This document shows positions 5,919 to 12,659 of a stretch of DNA of 12,659 nt, piece by piece. The stretch spans positions 1 to 12,659 of the forward strand of contig DVMJ01000067.1 in assembly GCA_018715065.1 (NCBI GenBank), in the 5' to 3' direction. The notes beneath the pieces were generated by a model. That model was not told where the DNA came from and did no database searches. It saw nothing but the letters and a program-made list of their open reading frames with translations. The translations under genes and the position numbers were made by a program. Every line of letters begins with the position of its first letter. Within the stretch, counting starts at the first letter, position 1. Origin of the DNA: Fimiplasma intestinipullorum (GTDB lineage: Bacteria; Bacillota_I; Bacilli_A; Erysipelotrichales; Coprobacillaceae).

Positions 5919-7193
5919 ATGCCAAAAATTAATCGTATGAAGATTCTTTGTGGTTTACTTGTTCTAATCATGTGTGCTGGTATCATCCTGGTGTTGTTAG
6001 TTCCTGTTTTTCATGCGGATGAAATGAAATCGTATTATCGGGACTTTATTCATCATGATATTTTAAATACCGCGCATATCGTCGATCGCAATGGCCAGGA
6101 CATCTATAACGGCGATTATGCGGAAAGTAAACTGACGCGCCTGGCGACTTTTCATCTCATAGGTGATGATTATGACAGTATCCCGACATCTGTTTTGGCT
6201 GAACTCTATGCCAATACTTCAGAAGGGAATCTCTTCCAGGGTTATCAGTCGCAAAGTGAAGAGATCCGCTTAACGATCGATCTAGACTTACAGGAAGCGG
6301 CTTATGAGGCTTTGGTAGACGGAGGTTATGCAGGAACCGTTTTTGTGGCGGATTATCAAACAGGGGAGATCCTCTGTATGGTCAGTACCCCATCGGTAGA
6401 TGTCAAGGAGACAAGTGACAACGTCCAGGAAGGCGCTTATCTGAATAAGGCCTTACAGACTTATGCTCCAGGTTCTACTTTTAAGGCGATTTCGGTGGCC
6501 TGTCTGTTGGAAAAAGGCATCGATCCGGATGAACTAGGCAGTTATTATTGTGATGGTAAGGATGGGCACATCAGTTGCACGCAAAGACATGGCAGGGTGA
6601 ATTTAAAGCAGGCCTTATATAAGAGCTGCAACTGTGCCATCAGTTATTATGTGGAAAAATATTTGACCGCGGATGATCTGGATCAGTTTGTGAGATCTTT
6701 AGGCATCCTGGATACAGATCTGATTGCTGGTACGACGATCAATGAAGGCACGATCGACAGTTCGGATGATCTGGCTTGGACAGCCGATGGTCAATCGAAG
6801 ACATTGATGAGTCCGGTGGGTCTGGCGAGCTTCTATGCTGCACTGGCGAATGACGGTGTCTATCAGCAGTTTTCATTGATCCAGGGACAACAGACAACCG
6901 CTGATGCCTTGATCAGTCAGTCGACCGTGGATTACTTAAAAGAGGCTTTGACCACAGGAATGCGTGTCTGGTATCGTTCACCGATCGATTGCCGCAGCTT
7001 CGGGAAAACCGGTACCGCCGAACTGGACAGCGGCAAGTCGCATGCCTGGTTTGCCTGTTGTTTAGACGATGAAGAGGCACCGAGCTACGTCATCGTCACC
7101 ATGCTGGAAAAAGCCGGCAGTTCGTCGAAAGCGATGAACCTGGCCGCCGATCTGATCAATGATCATATCCTGACAAAGGAGGCATCCTCATGA
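5919..7193 (+). CDS. Short class B-type penicillin-binding protein (transpeptidase)
   Basis: The 424-residue product has one N-terminal membrane segment (about 9-31) and a penicillin-binding transpeptidase domain that cross-links peptidoglycan outside the membrane. All three catalytic motifs are present: S186-T-F-K189, S236-C-N238 and K363-T-G-T366. The signature TIDLDLQEAAYEAL and 'TGEILCMVSTPS' precede them. The region between membrane segment and transpeptidase is only about 85 residues (with IVDRNGQDIYNG), so the full class B pedestal is much reduced; this resembles actinobacterial PbpA more than PBP2b/PBP2x. The ATG at 5919 has GAGGAGGTGG five bases ahead; the frame is open to a TTG at 5850 with no RBS. 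It is the first gene of a five-gene operon and overlaps the SEDS gene by four bases (ATGA), so the two are almost certainly partners in one synthase. Confidence 0.92.
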   Translation: MPKINRMKILCGLLVLIMCAGIILVLLVPVFHADEMKSYYRDFIHHDILNTAHIVDRNGQDIYNGDYAESKLTRLATFHLIGDDYDSIPTSVLAELYANTSEGNLFQGYQSQSEEIRLTIDLDLQEAAYEALVDGGYAGTVFVADYQTGEILCMVSTPSVDVKETSDNVQEGAYLNKALQTYAPGSTFKAISVACLLEKGIDPDELGSYYCDGKDGHISCTQRHGRVNLKQALYKSCNCAISYYVEKYLTADDLDQFVRSLGILDTDLIAGTTINEGTIDSSDDLAWTADGQSKTLMSPVGLASFYAALANDGVYQQFSLIQGQQTTADALISQSTVDYLKEALTTGMRVWYRSPIDCRSFGKTGTAELDSGKSHAWFACCLDDEEAPSYVIVTMLEKAGSSSKAMNLAADLINDHILTKEASS

Positions 7194-8842
7194 TTGTGAA
7201 TCTTTGTTTAGATATATTGCTTGTCTTATTTATAATCGCCACTGCTTATATCCTCTTTCAGAAACGCAACTGGCGTTTTGGGCTTGTTGTTAAAAAGGGG
7301 GAGACCATCGTTCAAGATGGTATGCAGGGGTTGGCGACGACTTTAGGACGGCTAAAGACAAATGATGTTCATTTTAAAGAGATCACCGTCGCCCGCAAAC
7401 AGGGGATGGTGACCTATCGTCCTAAAAAGAAAATCATCGAATACCTCAATCTGAAAAATGGCAGGACACATGAGACGACAGGGGAAGTCATCGGTGGTGA
7501 GGAAGTGACCTTCGCTTTGCCCGCAAATGATTTTGGGACATGCTTGACCTATTTACCCTTGCTTTTAGGTGAAGCGTTTATCGCTGTGAGCGGCGCGGCG
7601 ATGTATCGCCTGACCGGCCAGTTAGCTGTGCTGGGACCTTATCTGTTCCTGCTGATCTATAATCTGGCGTTCACCTTGATCCGCAGTGATCATTTGCCTG
7701 TGATCGAAGAGATCATGACCATTTTACTGACTTTTTATATCGAAGCGACACTTTATCCGGGACTGAATGGCGGAGACTTTCAGAGTTGTCTAGTCAGTGC
7801 TTATGTAGGGGTTGGGCTCTATCTTTTCTTCTCCGTGCTGGCACGTCTGTTTCTGAGCCTCAATCTCAATCGTTTTTTAGGAAAGCAGACGCTGTGGGAT
7901 TATTTTCGAAAATTAGCGGCTTTACTAATCTTGATCATCAGCATCCTGAATATTGCTTTGGCTGATGAGATCATGGGGTCCTATAACTGGATCACATTAT
8001 TTGGTGTCCAGTTTCAGCCTTCTGAGATGGTCAAGGTCTTATTGCTAGTCGTGCTGGTCATTCCGGATCAACGCTTATTTGGCGAACGTAAGAGTTCTTT
8101 TCTCTTTTTCGGTATCAGCGCCTATTGTTTCCTATATGCGCTGATCATTGGGGATAGTGGCTTGCTCATGCAGCTGGGGGTCATCTTTGTTTTAGCGATT
8201 TTGATACAGTGCAGCCGCTTATTGTTATCCCTGGTAGCGATTGGTTTATCCGTTGTGGCTGTGCTCATTCTGCCAAGTCTCTCTTCCACGGCTTTTTCAC
8301 GCATTCAGGGCTGGCTGGGAAGCAATGCCAGCATCTGGAAAAGCTTAACGGGAGCCGGCAGTTTCGAGAATTTTACGACTTATGGTTACCAGTCGGTGCA
8401 TGCGCTGGTTGCGGCTTTTACCAACGGCGGCTTACTTGGAAATCAATCCTTTGACGTTTTAAAAAACATTACCGCCACTAACAGTGACCTGGTCATGGCC
8501 CTGATCTCGCAGCGTCATGGCAGTATCATGCTGGTGTTATTGTTGGGATTATCTATTTTATTGATTCTGGCTGTGATGCAAAATGTCAGACAGCAGTTAA
8601 AATTGAACCAGACCTTGAGTGCCTTATCTTTAGCGGCTGTTTTCTGTGCGATCGTTTTAAATGTCGGTGGGACCTTCTCCATTATTCCTTTGACAGGTGT
8701 GGTCAATCCGGCAGTCAGTGCAGGGATTTCTGCTTCGATCAGCTATGGCACGATGTTTGGCATCATGGCACATACAAGCGTATCCAAGGCTTATTGGAAA
8801 GATATACAAAAATGGGAGGAAGTTAGTGATGAAGTATATTGA
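7190..8842 (+). CDS. SEDS (RodA/FtsW) glycosyltransferase with N-terminal FHA-like domain
   Basis: This 550-residue protein is about 150 longer than typical RodA/FtsW. A membrane helix (5-22) is followed by a soluble stretch (about 30-110) that I read as a degenerate FHA domain: TTLGRLKTND with the conserved Gly-Arg (53-54), then ARKQ (68-71) where SRxH is expected, then NLKNG (87-91) for the Asn-Gly turn, and IGGEEVTFAL for the last strands. From about 118 on comes the multi-pass SEDS domain: QPSEMVK (276-282), GDSG (321-324), the long outer loop with NSD (D433, placed like the essential Asp of E. coli FtsW), and FSIIPLTGVVNPAVSAG near the end. It polymerises lipid II glycan strands with its cognate PBP. 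AAAGGAGG precedes the ATG inside the PBP gene. FHA domains bind phosphothreonine; loss of the SRxH Ser/His makes that doubtful here. Confidence 0.88.
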   Translation: MIVNLCLDILLVLFIIATAYILFQKRNWRFGLVVKKGETIVQDGMQGLATTLGRLKTNDVHFKEITVARKQGMVTYRPKKKIIEYLNLKNGRTHETTGEVIGGEEVTFALPANDFGTCLTYLPLLLGEAFIAVSGAAMYRLTGQLAVLGPYLFLLIYNLAFTLIRSDHLPVIEEIMTILLTFYIEATLYPGLNGGDFQSCLVSAYVGVGLYLFFSVLARLFLSLNLNRFLGKQTLWDYFRKLAALLILIISILNIALADEIMGSYNWITLFGVQFQPSEMVKVLLLVVLVIPDQRLFGERKSSFLFFGISAYCFLYALIIGDSGLLMQLGVIFVLAILIQCSRLLLSLVAIGLSVVAVLILPSLSSTAFSRIQGWLGSNASIWKSLTGAGSFENFTTYGYQSVHALVAAFTNGGLLGNQSFDVLKNITATNSDLVMALISQRHGSIMLVLLLGLSILLILAVMQNVRQQLKLNQTLSALSLAAVFCAIVLNVGGTFSIIPLTGVVNPAVSAGISASISYGTMFGIMAHTSVSKAYWKDIQKWEEVSDEVY

Positions 8843-9608
8843 GGAAACGGAGATCAAACGCATCGTTCATGAAATCGAGACCATGCGGGTAGGGGCGATG
8901 ACCCATCCCCGCACACCTATTTGTTTGATTCTGGACTATTCGGGTTCGATGAACAGCTATAAAAAAGAGGCAGATCTGATCCTGGACAAGATCGCTTATC
9001 ATATGCAGGGGGTCGGCCACCGCTATTTTACCCTGATCATTATCCTGATCTATAACAGCGAATGCCATGTCGCCTATTTTGGCGATCTCACGCATTTTGA
9101 TGCAAAGGCGTTTATTGCCTCCTTACCTAAGGAATGCTATGGACAGACCCCTTTAGCAAGAAGCGTCGATATGACAGATGAATATTTGAATTGGATCAAC
9201 GAGGCCTGCAATAAAAGCGGCCAGATTTGCACCATTCCTTTCTATTTTATCGTTACCGATGCCCTGACGACAGAGAGTCCGGAAGAATATAAACGGATCC
9301 TGACCCGCCTTTCTTCAGATATCATGTATAATCGCAAGATCATTATCGAATGTGTGCTGACCCAAAATAAAGATGCCCTGGATTTTGGCGGCTACAAGGT
9401 TTCGATAGACAGTGAGGATCGTCAAAAAGTGATTGAAAACTGCATGAAAGCTTTAAGATATGCTTCCTCAACTGAAGCAGATGTGAAAAACGGTGTGTTC
9501 AGTACGATTACGAAGCCTCCTAAATCCAACCGTAAAGCCTATAGTGAATATTTGAGCAGTATCCTGGCTTCGAATATGATGTTTTTCTTTAGCCAATTTA
9601 ATGATTAG
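8829..9608 (+). CDS. TerY/YegL-type von Willebrand factor A protein
   Basis: This 259-residue soluble protein has a complete metal-ion-dependent adhesion site: D36-Y-S38-G-S40 (LILDYSGSM), T107 in GQTPLARS and D144 in IVTDALTTES. The 'G-x-TPL' form of the threonine motif is characteristic of the TerY/YegL branch. No signal peptide, membrane segment or zinc-ribbon cysteine cluster is seen; the C-terminal 60 residues are unassigned. The ATG at 8829 is preferred because GGGAGG lies nine bases ahead; it overlaps the end of the SEDS gene by 14 bases. VWA proteins of this branch occur with a protein kinase and a PP2C phosphatase and are thought to act as Mg-dependent assembly or adaptor proteins. 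The same two partners follow directly here. Confidence 0.88.
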   Translation: MKYIEETEIKRIVHEIETMRVGAMTHPRTPICLILDYSGSMNSYKKEADLILDKIAYHMQGVGHRYFTLIIILIYNSECHVAYFGDLTHFDAKAFIASLPKECYGQTPLARSVDMTDEYLNWINEACNKSGQICTIPFYFIVTDALTTESPEEYKRILTRLSSDIMYNRKIIIECVLTQNKDALDFGGYKVSIDSEDRQKVIENCMKALRYASSTEADVKNGVFSTITKPPKSNRKAYSEYLSSILASNMMFFFSQFND

Positions 9609-9621
9609 GGGGGGAGCGTTT

Positions 9622-11196
9622 ATGCATGATTTATTAATTCTGGATGCCACACTGGTCAAAGGGACATTTGAAAACCTGACGGATCATCTGGATGCTTTTT
9701 TAGATTATCGTTTTATCTTTTTTAAACATGCCAAAGAGAATGCCGAGGTTGCCGGCCTCATAAAAAACTATGAGAAATTAATCAACGCGTTAGAAGAGCG
9801 GGAGATGGCGTATGCTTTTGCGAATGAATGCGGTTTGGATGAATATTTAGATACGCATCGTCATCAAGATCAGCTTTTCATCGCCAATACCCCTTATCAA
9901 AATACCATCATCTCAAGTGCGGCCTTGCTGAAGGTCACGATTCCGATCTTTGTTTTCCAGCAGATCAATCAATCCACCGGTCTGGCGCAGTTTCAGAATA
10001 TTCAACCGATGACCACTCCTTACCTGGCTTCTAAAAAGTTCGGGACGGCAGGATTGGACTTTACTTATTTGCCCAAGGTCAATATCCTGAATCAGGTATG
10101 TTATTTTGAATGGCATAAAGAGCGTTATACCTTTAGAGCCAGGAAACCGGCCCTGGATGCAGAGGGAGTAGAAGGCTATACCTTCCCATGTCCTGGCTAT
10201 CCTGGTTTTCGCATCAAGATCTATAAGCGCAGCATCTCACGATACGAGGTGGAACGCATTGAAAAACTGACGCGGATCAGTGACCAATTTCCTGATGCCG
10301 CATTGCCGCTGGCCATCGTTTACGCTGAAAACGACATTCCGGTCGGTATCGCGATGCGCGATTTTGAGGGAAGCGAATTAGATATTTATCAGCTGCATAC
10401 CTACCAGACAGCCAGCAAGATTGTGATTTCTTTGACCAGGCAGCTTTTAGGCTTGTCCACCTGGGGTGTGCTGCATAAAGATTTAACGCATAATGTTTTA
10501 TGTGACCCTCAAACGGGCGAAAGTCATATTATTGATATTGACTCTACCCAATATCTGGATTATCCGGCGGTCGTGAGTGCTACCGATACTTTCAATTGTA
10601 TGCCTCAGAAGTATTTTCATAATCGGCTTTTCTATAATACCATTGATCTTTCTTACTCGATGCTGATGATCGTCATCTCGGCATTTATCAATCCGGATGA
10701 TCTTTTTGGGAACTATGATGAAAACGGCAATGTCCAGATCCGTGAGGAGGAATTGCAAAATCTCAAACGGCACGCTCCTGACATCTATCGTCTGGTTGAG
10801 AAAGCCTATATCCAGTGTATTCCGGTCAGCTTAAGCGAACAATACGCGGTTTTGACCCATCTTGAAACACCTAAGACCCGTGTTTATGAGACCCGTCATG
10901 GGGATGGCAACTATGGTGATTATCCAGGCGCTCCAAGTATTGAAGAGGATCCAGACGAGTTCATTGATCTGAAACTGGAAAGCGAGGATCCTTCATTATC
11001 GGAGGAGGAGATCAGCTTCCTGCAAAAATGGATCTTAAGCCTTTTCCTGAAAAATGGTCGAACAGCGATTGCCGGTGAGACGGATGCAGAACGCTGGGAT
11101 CGTTTCATGCGTGAAAAACAGTGGGTGAGCCCGCTGATCTATGTGATCTGTAGTTTACTGGCGATCCTGTTTATCCTGATTGCGATATTCCATTAG
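9622..11196 (+). CDS. Atypical protein kinase with novel N-terminal domain and C-terminal membrane anchor
   Basis: This 524-residue protein has a kinase-like fold from about 185 to 410. K199 in FRIKIYK is the likely VAIK lysine, with E211 or E214 of the following helix as partner. H285-K-D287-L-T-H-N291 is the catalytic loop (HRDxxxxN), and D305-I-D307-S is in place of DFG, the form seen in YegI/TerY-P-type kinases (IDxDS). A canonical GxGxxG loop is absent; the segment reads FPCPGYPG. Residues 1-130 form an unrecognised alpha/beta domain (LLILDATLVKG at the start, QDQLFIANTPYQN later) that might be Rossmann- or PIN-like, low certainty. An acidic linker (about 440-465) leads to a single C-terminal helix (502-522), so the kinase is probably tail-anchored facing the cytoplasm. 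The ATG at 9622 follows a GGGGGGGAG ribosome site; an upstream ATG at 9601 has none. It is the likely writer of the operon's phosphorylation system. Confidence 0.78.
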   Translation: MHDLLILDATLVKGTFENLTDHLDAFLDYRFIFFKHAKENAEVAGLIKNYEKLINALEEREMAYAFANECGLDEYLDTHRHQDQLFIANTPYQNTIISSAALLKVTIPIFVFQQINQSTGLAQFQNIQPMTTPYLASKKFGTAGLDFTYLPKVNILNQVCYFEWHKERYTFRARKPALDAEGVEGYTFPCPGYPGFRIKIYKRSISRYEVERIEKLTRISDQFPDAALPLAIVYAENDIPVGIAMRDFEGSELDIYQLHTYQTASKIVISLTRQLLGLSTWGVLHKDLTHNVLCDPQTGESHIIDIDSTQYLDYPAVVSATDTFNCMPQKYFHNRLFYNTIDLSYSMLMIVISAFINPDDLFGNYDENGNVQIREEELQNLKRHAPDIYRLVEKAYIQCIPVSLSEQYAVLTHLETPKTRVYETRHGDGNYGDYPGAPSIEEDPDEFIDLKLESEDPSLSEEEISFLQKWILSLFLKNGRTAIAGETDAERWDRFMREKQWVSPLIYVICSLLAILFILIAIFH

Positions 11197-11214
11197 AAGA
11201 AAAGAGGGAAATAT

Positions 11215-12282
11215 ATGGTTAAAATCATTCAAATCAATCAAACAGGCAAGGCCCATCGCATAGATGGAAGATCCTGTGAAGATGCCCTTTTTGTCAGCGA
11301 AGCCCCCTTTGTCTGCTGCTTAGCTGACGGGGTATCCAATAGTACCTACGGTGGGCTGGGTGCTAAGCACCTAGTTGATTCCATTGGACATTATTTAACT
11401 CGTGAAAATGTATTGTCACGTTTTTCAGAAATGGATGCGCAAAGTGTGCGACAGGATTTTGTTTCGATGATCAGTCAGGTAACCAATTATCTTTGCCAGC
11501 ATCATCCTAATTCGAAGCCCAATGATTTTGCGGCGACTTTTATGGCCTGTTTTATCTATCAGGATACCCTGACGATCGTGCATGCCGGAGACGGTGCCAT
11601 CTTTGCTTTGCATAATACGAAAAAAGAAGTCGATCCGGTCATTCTTTCTTATCCGGATGATAATCAATTTGATCAAGTTTACCATGCGGCACATAAGGAT
11701 ACCATTTCACGCCTGCGTGTCCTTCGCTTGCGGCTCAGTGACCTGAAAGGTTTGATCTTGGGTACGGATGGCTTTACGAATGCGTATCTCAATCCATCTT
11801 ATCAGGGCTTTGACAGCGAATCATTATTAGAGGCTTTTGATGTTCGGTCTAACCAGGAACTGACCGATCTAGTTAAGAATGTCCATATTCGCGAACATCA
11901 GATCACGGATGATATTTCTGCGATCGTTGTCCGTTTTCAGGGGCAGGTGACTCAAAGCAGCGTTTCACATCAGGAAGTGTTATTAAAGATGCCTGAACCT
12001 GAACCGGTAAAAAGAGAAGCTCCTCCATTAGAGAGGCAACCTTCAACACAAAAGAAACGGAAACTGAAAAATCGTATCCTTCCCTATGTTTTCGCATTTC
12101 TAGCTTTTGCCATCGTGATTGGGTTGAATCTCTATGTTTATTTTTCCATGAATACAAAGCTGGATGAGCTTTCCAGTCAACTCGCAGAACAGCAGACAAA
12201 AATAGATCGCATCGAAAATCTGACCCAACAAAATCAACTGGATCTGGATAGTTTAATGGAACTGCAACCTCCTGCAGAGTAG
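11215..12282 (+). CDS. PP2C-type protein phosphatase with transmembrane segment and outer coiled coil
   Basis: Of 355 residues the first 240 are a PP2C/PPM domain: G-x-x-H...CEDALFV (E22-D23), LADGVSNSTYGGLGA (D38), FAATFMACFIYQDTLTIVHA followed by G125-D126, LGTDGFTNAY (D185) and TDDISAIVVRF (D232/D233). The metal-binding aspartates are all present. The opening 'GKAH...GRSCEDA' is like the YegK branch. A Pro/Glu/Lys-rich linker (260-285) and a KKRKLKNR stop-type cluster lead into one membrane helix (about 290-311); positive-inside places the phosphatase in the cytoplasm. The last 43 residues (KLDELSSQLAEQQTKIDRIE...) form a short coiled coil outside. It starts 18 bases after the kinase gene with GAGGGAA as RBS and is the last gene of the operon. 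It would reverse the neighbouring kinase's phosphorylation. Confidence 0.9.
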   Translation: MVKIIQINQTGKAHRIDGRSCEDALFVSEAPFVCCLADGVSNSTYGGLGAKHLVDSIGHYLTRENVLSRFSEMDAQSVRQDFVSMISQVTNYLCQHHPNSKPNDFAATFMACFIYQDTLTIVHAGDGAIFALHNTKKEVDPVILSYPDDNQFDQVYHAAHKDTISRLRVLRLRLSDLKGLILGTDGFTNAYLNPSYQGFDSESLLEAFDVRSNQELTDLVKNVHIREHQITDDISAIVVRFQGQVTQSSVSHQEVLLKMPEPEPVKREAPPLERQPSTQKKRKLKNRILPYVFAFLAFAIVIGLNLYVYFSMNTKLDELSSQLAEQQTKIDRIENLTQQNQLDLDSLMELQPPAE

Positions 12283-12286
12283 GATC

Positions 12287-12314
12287 ACTGACCCTTTTGG
12301 GTCAGTTTTCTTTT
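12287..12314 (+). terminator. Strong intrinsic terminator of the five-gene operon
   Basis: ACTGACCC (12287-12294), loop TTTT, GGGTCAGT (12299-12306), then TTTCTTTT. A perfect 8-bp, half-GC stem starts four bases after the phosphatase stop. Confidence 0.9.
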
Positions 12315-12324
12315 GATGTATCCT

Positions 12325-12346
12325 CAGTTTTGATTAAAACTGTTTT
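12325..12346 (+). terminator. Second, AT-rich hairpin with short T-run
   Basis: CAGTTTT (12325-12331), loop GATT, AAAACTG (12336-12342) and TTTT. It is placed 20 bases after the first terminator, so it may act as a back-up. Its symmetry (AAAAC/GTTTT) also allows it to work for the minus strand. Confidence 0.45.
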
Positions 12347-12492
12347 ATCTGGACTACATTTGAAAATGGGCATAGAAAAAAGAGAAGCTGCTTTTGTAGT
12401 GATAAAATTTGCGCTTTTCAAAAAGTGTCAAACAGTTGCATGATTATGCGAATTTGATGTTACTATTCACCGATAGAAGAAGGTGAAAAAAC

Positions 12493-12588
12493 TTGTCAAG
12501 AGGAAAACTAAAAAAATTTTTCTTGCTCATTTTTCTCTATAAGACGCATTTGATTTTTCGGATGATTCTTCCTGCGTTTGAATGTTAA
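12493..12588 (+). CDS. Possible 31-residue hydrophobic cationic peptide
   Basis: A TTG start at 12493 is preceded by GAAGGTG eight bases upstream. The product (MSRGKLKKFFLLIFLYKTHL then IFRMILPAFEC) has a basic N terminus, a hydrophobic core and ends just before a terminator (12611-12650). An extended -10-like TGTTACTAT lies near 12459-12467. The shape resembles small membrane peptides or type I toxins, but the start codon is weak and nothing is recognised by sequence. Chance cannot be excluded in such AT-rich DNA. Confidence 0.3.
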   Translation: MSRGKLKKFFLLIFLYKTHLIFRMILPAFEC

Positions 12589-12610
12589 CTGTACGCTAGC
12601 GTTTATTATT

Positions 12611-12650
12611 GGACGGTAACCATGATGTTTATCGTCCATTCTCTTTTTTT
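12611..12650 (+). terminator. Intrinsic terminator near the right edge
   Basis: GGACGGTAAC (12611-12620) pairs with GTTTATCGTCC (12627-12637) with one G-U pair and one bulged base; the tract ATTCTCTTTTTTT follows. It would end a transcript made from the 12.4-12.6 kb region, which supports a short transcribed unit there. Confidence 0.6.
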
Positions 12651-12659
12651 ATTGCCTCT

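Larger units (their letters stand above)
12283..12659. other. 3' flank of the operon, no firm gene
   Basis: About 375 bases without a gene that is certain. They hold the operon terminator, a second hairpin (12325-12346), a possible 31-codon gene (12493-12588), a 10-bp palindrome ACGCTAGCGT (12593-12602) and a last terminator at 12611-12650. Confidence 0.5.

Noticed and set aside
8697..8828. Longer start for the VWA gene inside the SEDS gene
   Set aside because: The extra 44 residues would overlap the SEDS reading frame, have no RBS, and do not resemble VWA proteins; GGGAGG points to ATG 8829.
9601..9621. Kinase start at ATG 9601
   Set aside because: The GGGGGGGAG ribosome site lies downstream of it and fits ATG 9622.
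5919..12282. Tellurite-resistance or phage-defence island reading of the VWA/kinase/PP2C genes
   Set aside because: No TerD, TerC, nuclease, helicase or other defence gene is present in the window; the direct partners are wall-synthesis genes.
1..12659. CRISPR array, tRNA or rRNA genes
   Set aside because: No regularly spaced direct repeats, cloverleaf-like segment or rRNA-like sequence was found on reading both strands.

Overview
The window looks like the chromosome of a low-to-moderate GC Firmicute. The gene style (AGGAGG-type ribosome sites, TTG/GTG alternatives, tight operons, a DUF4143 ATPase, an integrase-like core-binding protein) fits gut Erysipelotrichia or related Bacillota, but no marker gene fixes the taxon. 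This is an inference from composition and gene families.

Left part (1-3485) is accessory in character and AT-rich. It starts with the last codons and probable right end of an IS3-like transposase, then gene-poor sequence with a coding-like scrap. An AAA ATPase of the DUF4143 class follows on the minus strand; its promoter lies beside a perfect 26-bp palindrome. Next come about 690 bases with another coding-like scrap, then a small minus-strand protein resembling the SAM-like core-binding domain of tyrosine recombinases without a catalytic domain. About 590 gene-free bases end in a run of hairpins and a plus-strand terminator.

Middle part (3486-5744) is a minus-strand two-gene operon. An XRE-type DNA-binding protein with a large C-terminal region abuts (TAG-ATG) a 422-residue protein. 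I read the latter as a RelA/SpoT homologue that kept its TGS domain and overall layout but lost the catalytic motifs of both the hydrolase and synthetase domains.

Right part (5919-12282) is divergently transcribed and is the most striking region: a tightly packed five-gene operon. It encodes a short class B-type penicillin-binding transpeptidase; a SEDS (RodA/FtsW) glycosyltransferase with a membrane-anchored, degenerate FHA-like domain fused at its N terminus; a VWA protein with a complete metal site; an atypical membrane-anchored protein kinase; and a PP2C phosphatase with one transmembrane segment and an outside coiled coil. The last three match in composition the VWA/kinase/PP2C triads known as TerY-P and E. 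coli YegL/YegI/YegK. The pairing with SEDS and PBP recalls the actinobacterial pbpA-rodA-pstP-pknB-FHA cluster. The likely picture is a dedicated peptidoglycan synthase controlled by reversible phosphorylation. The divergent XRE/pseudo-RSH pair is a candidate transcriptional or stress input. A strong terminator closes the operon, followed by a possible 31-residue hydrophobic peptide gene and another terminator.
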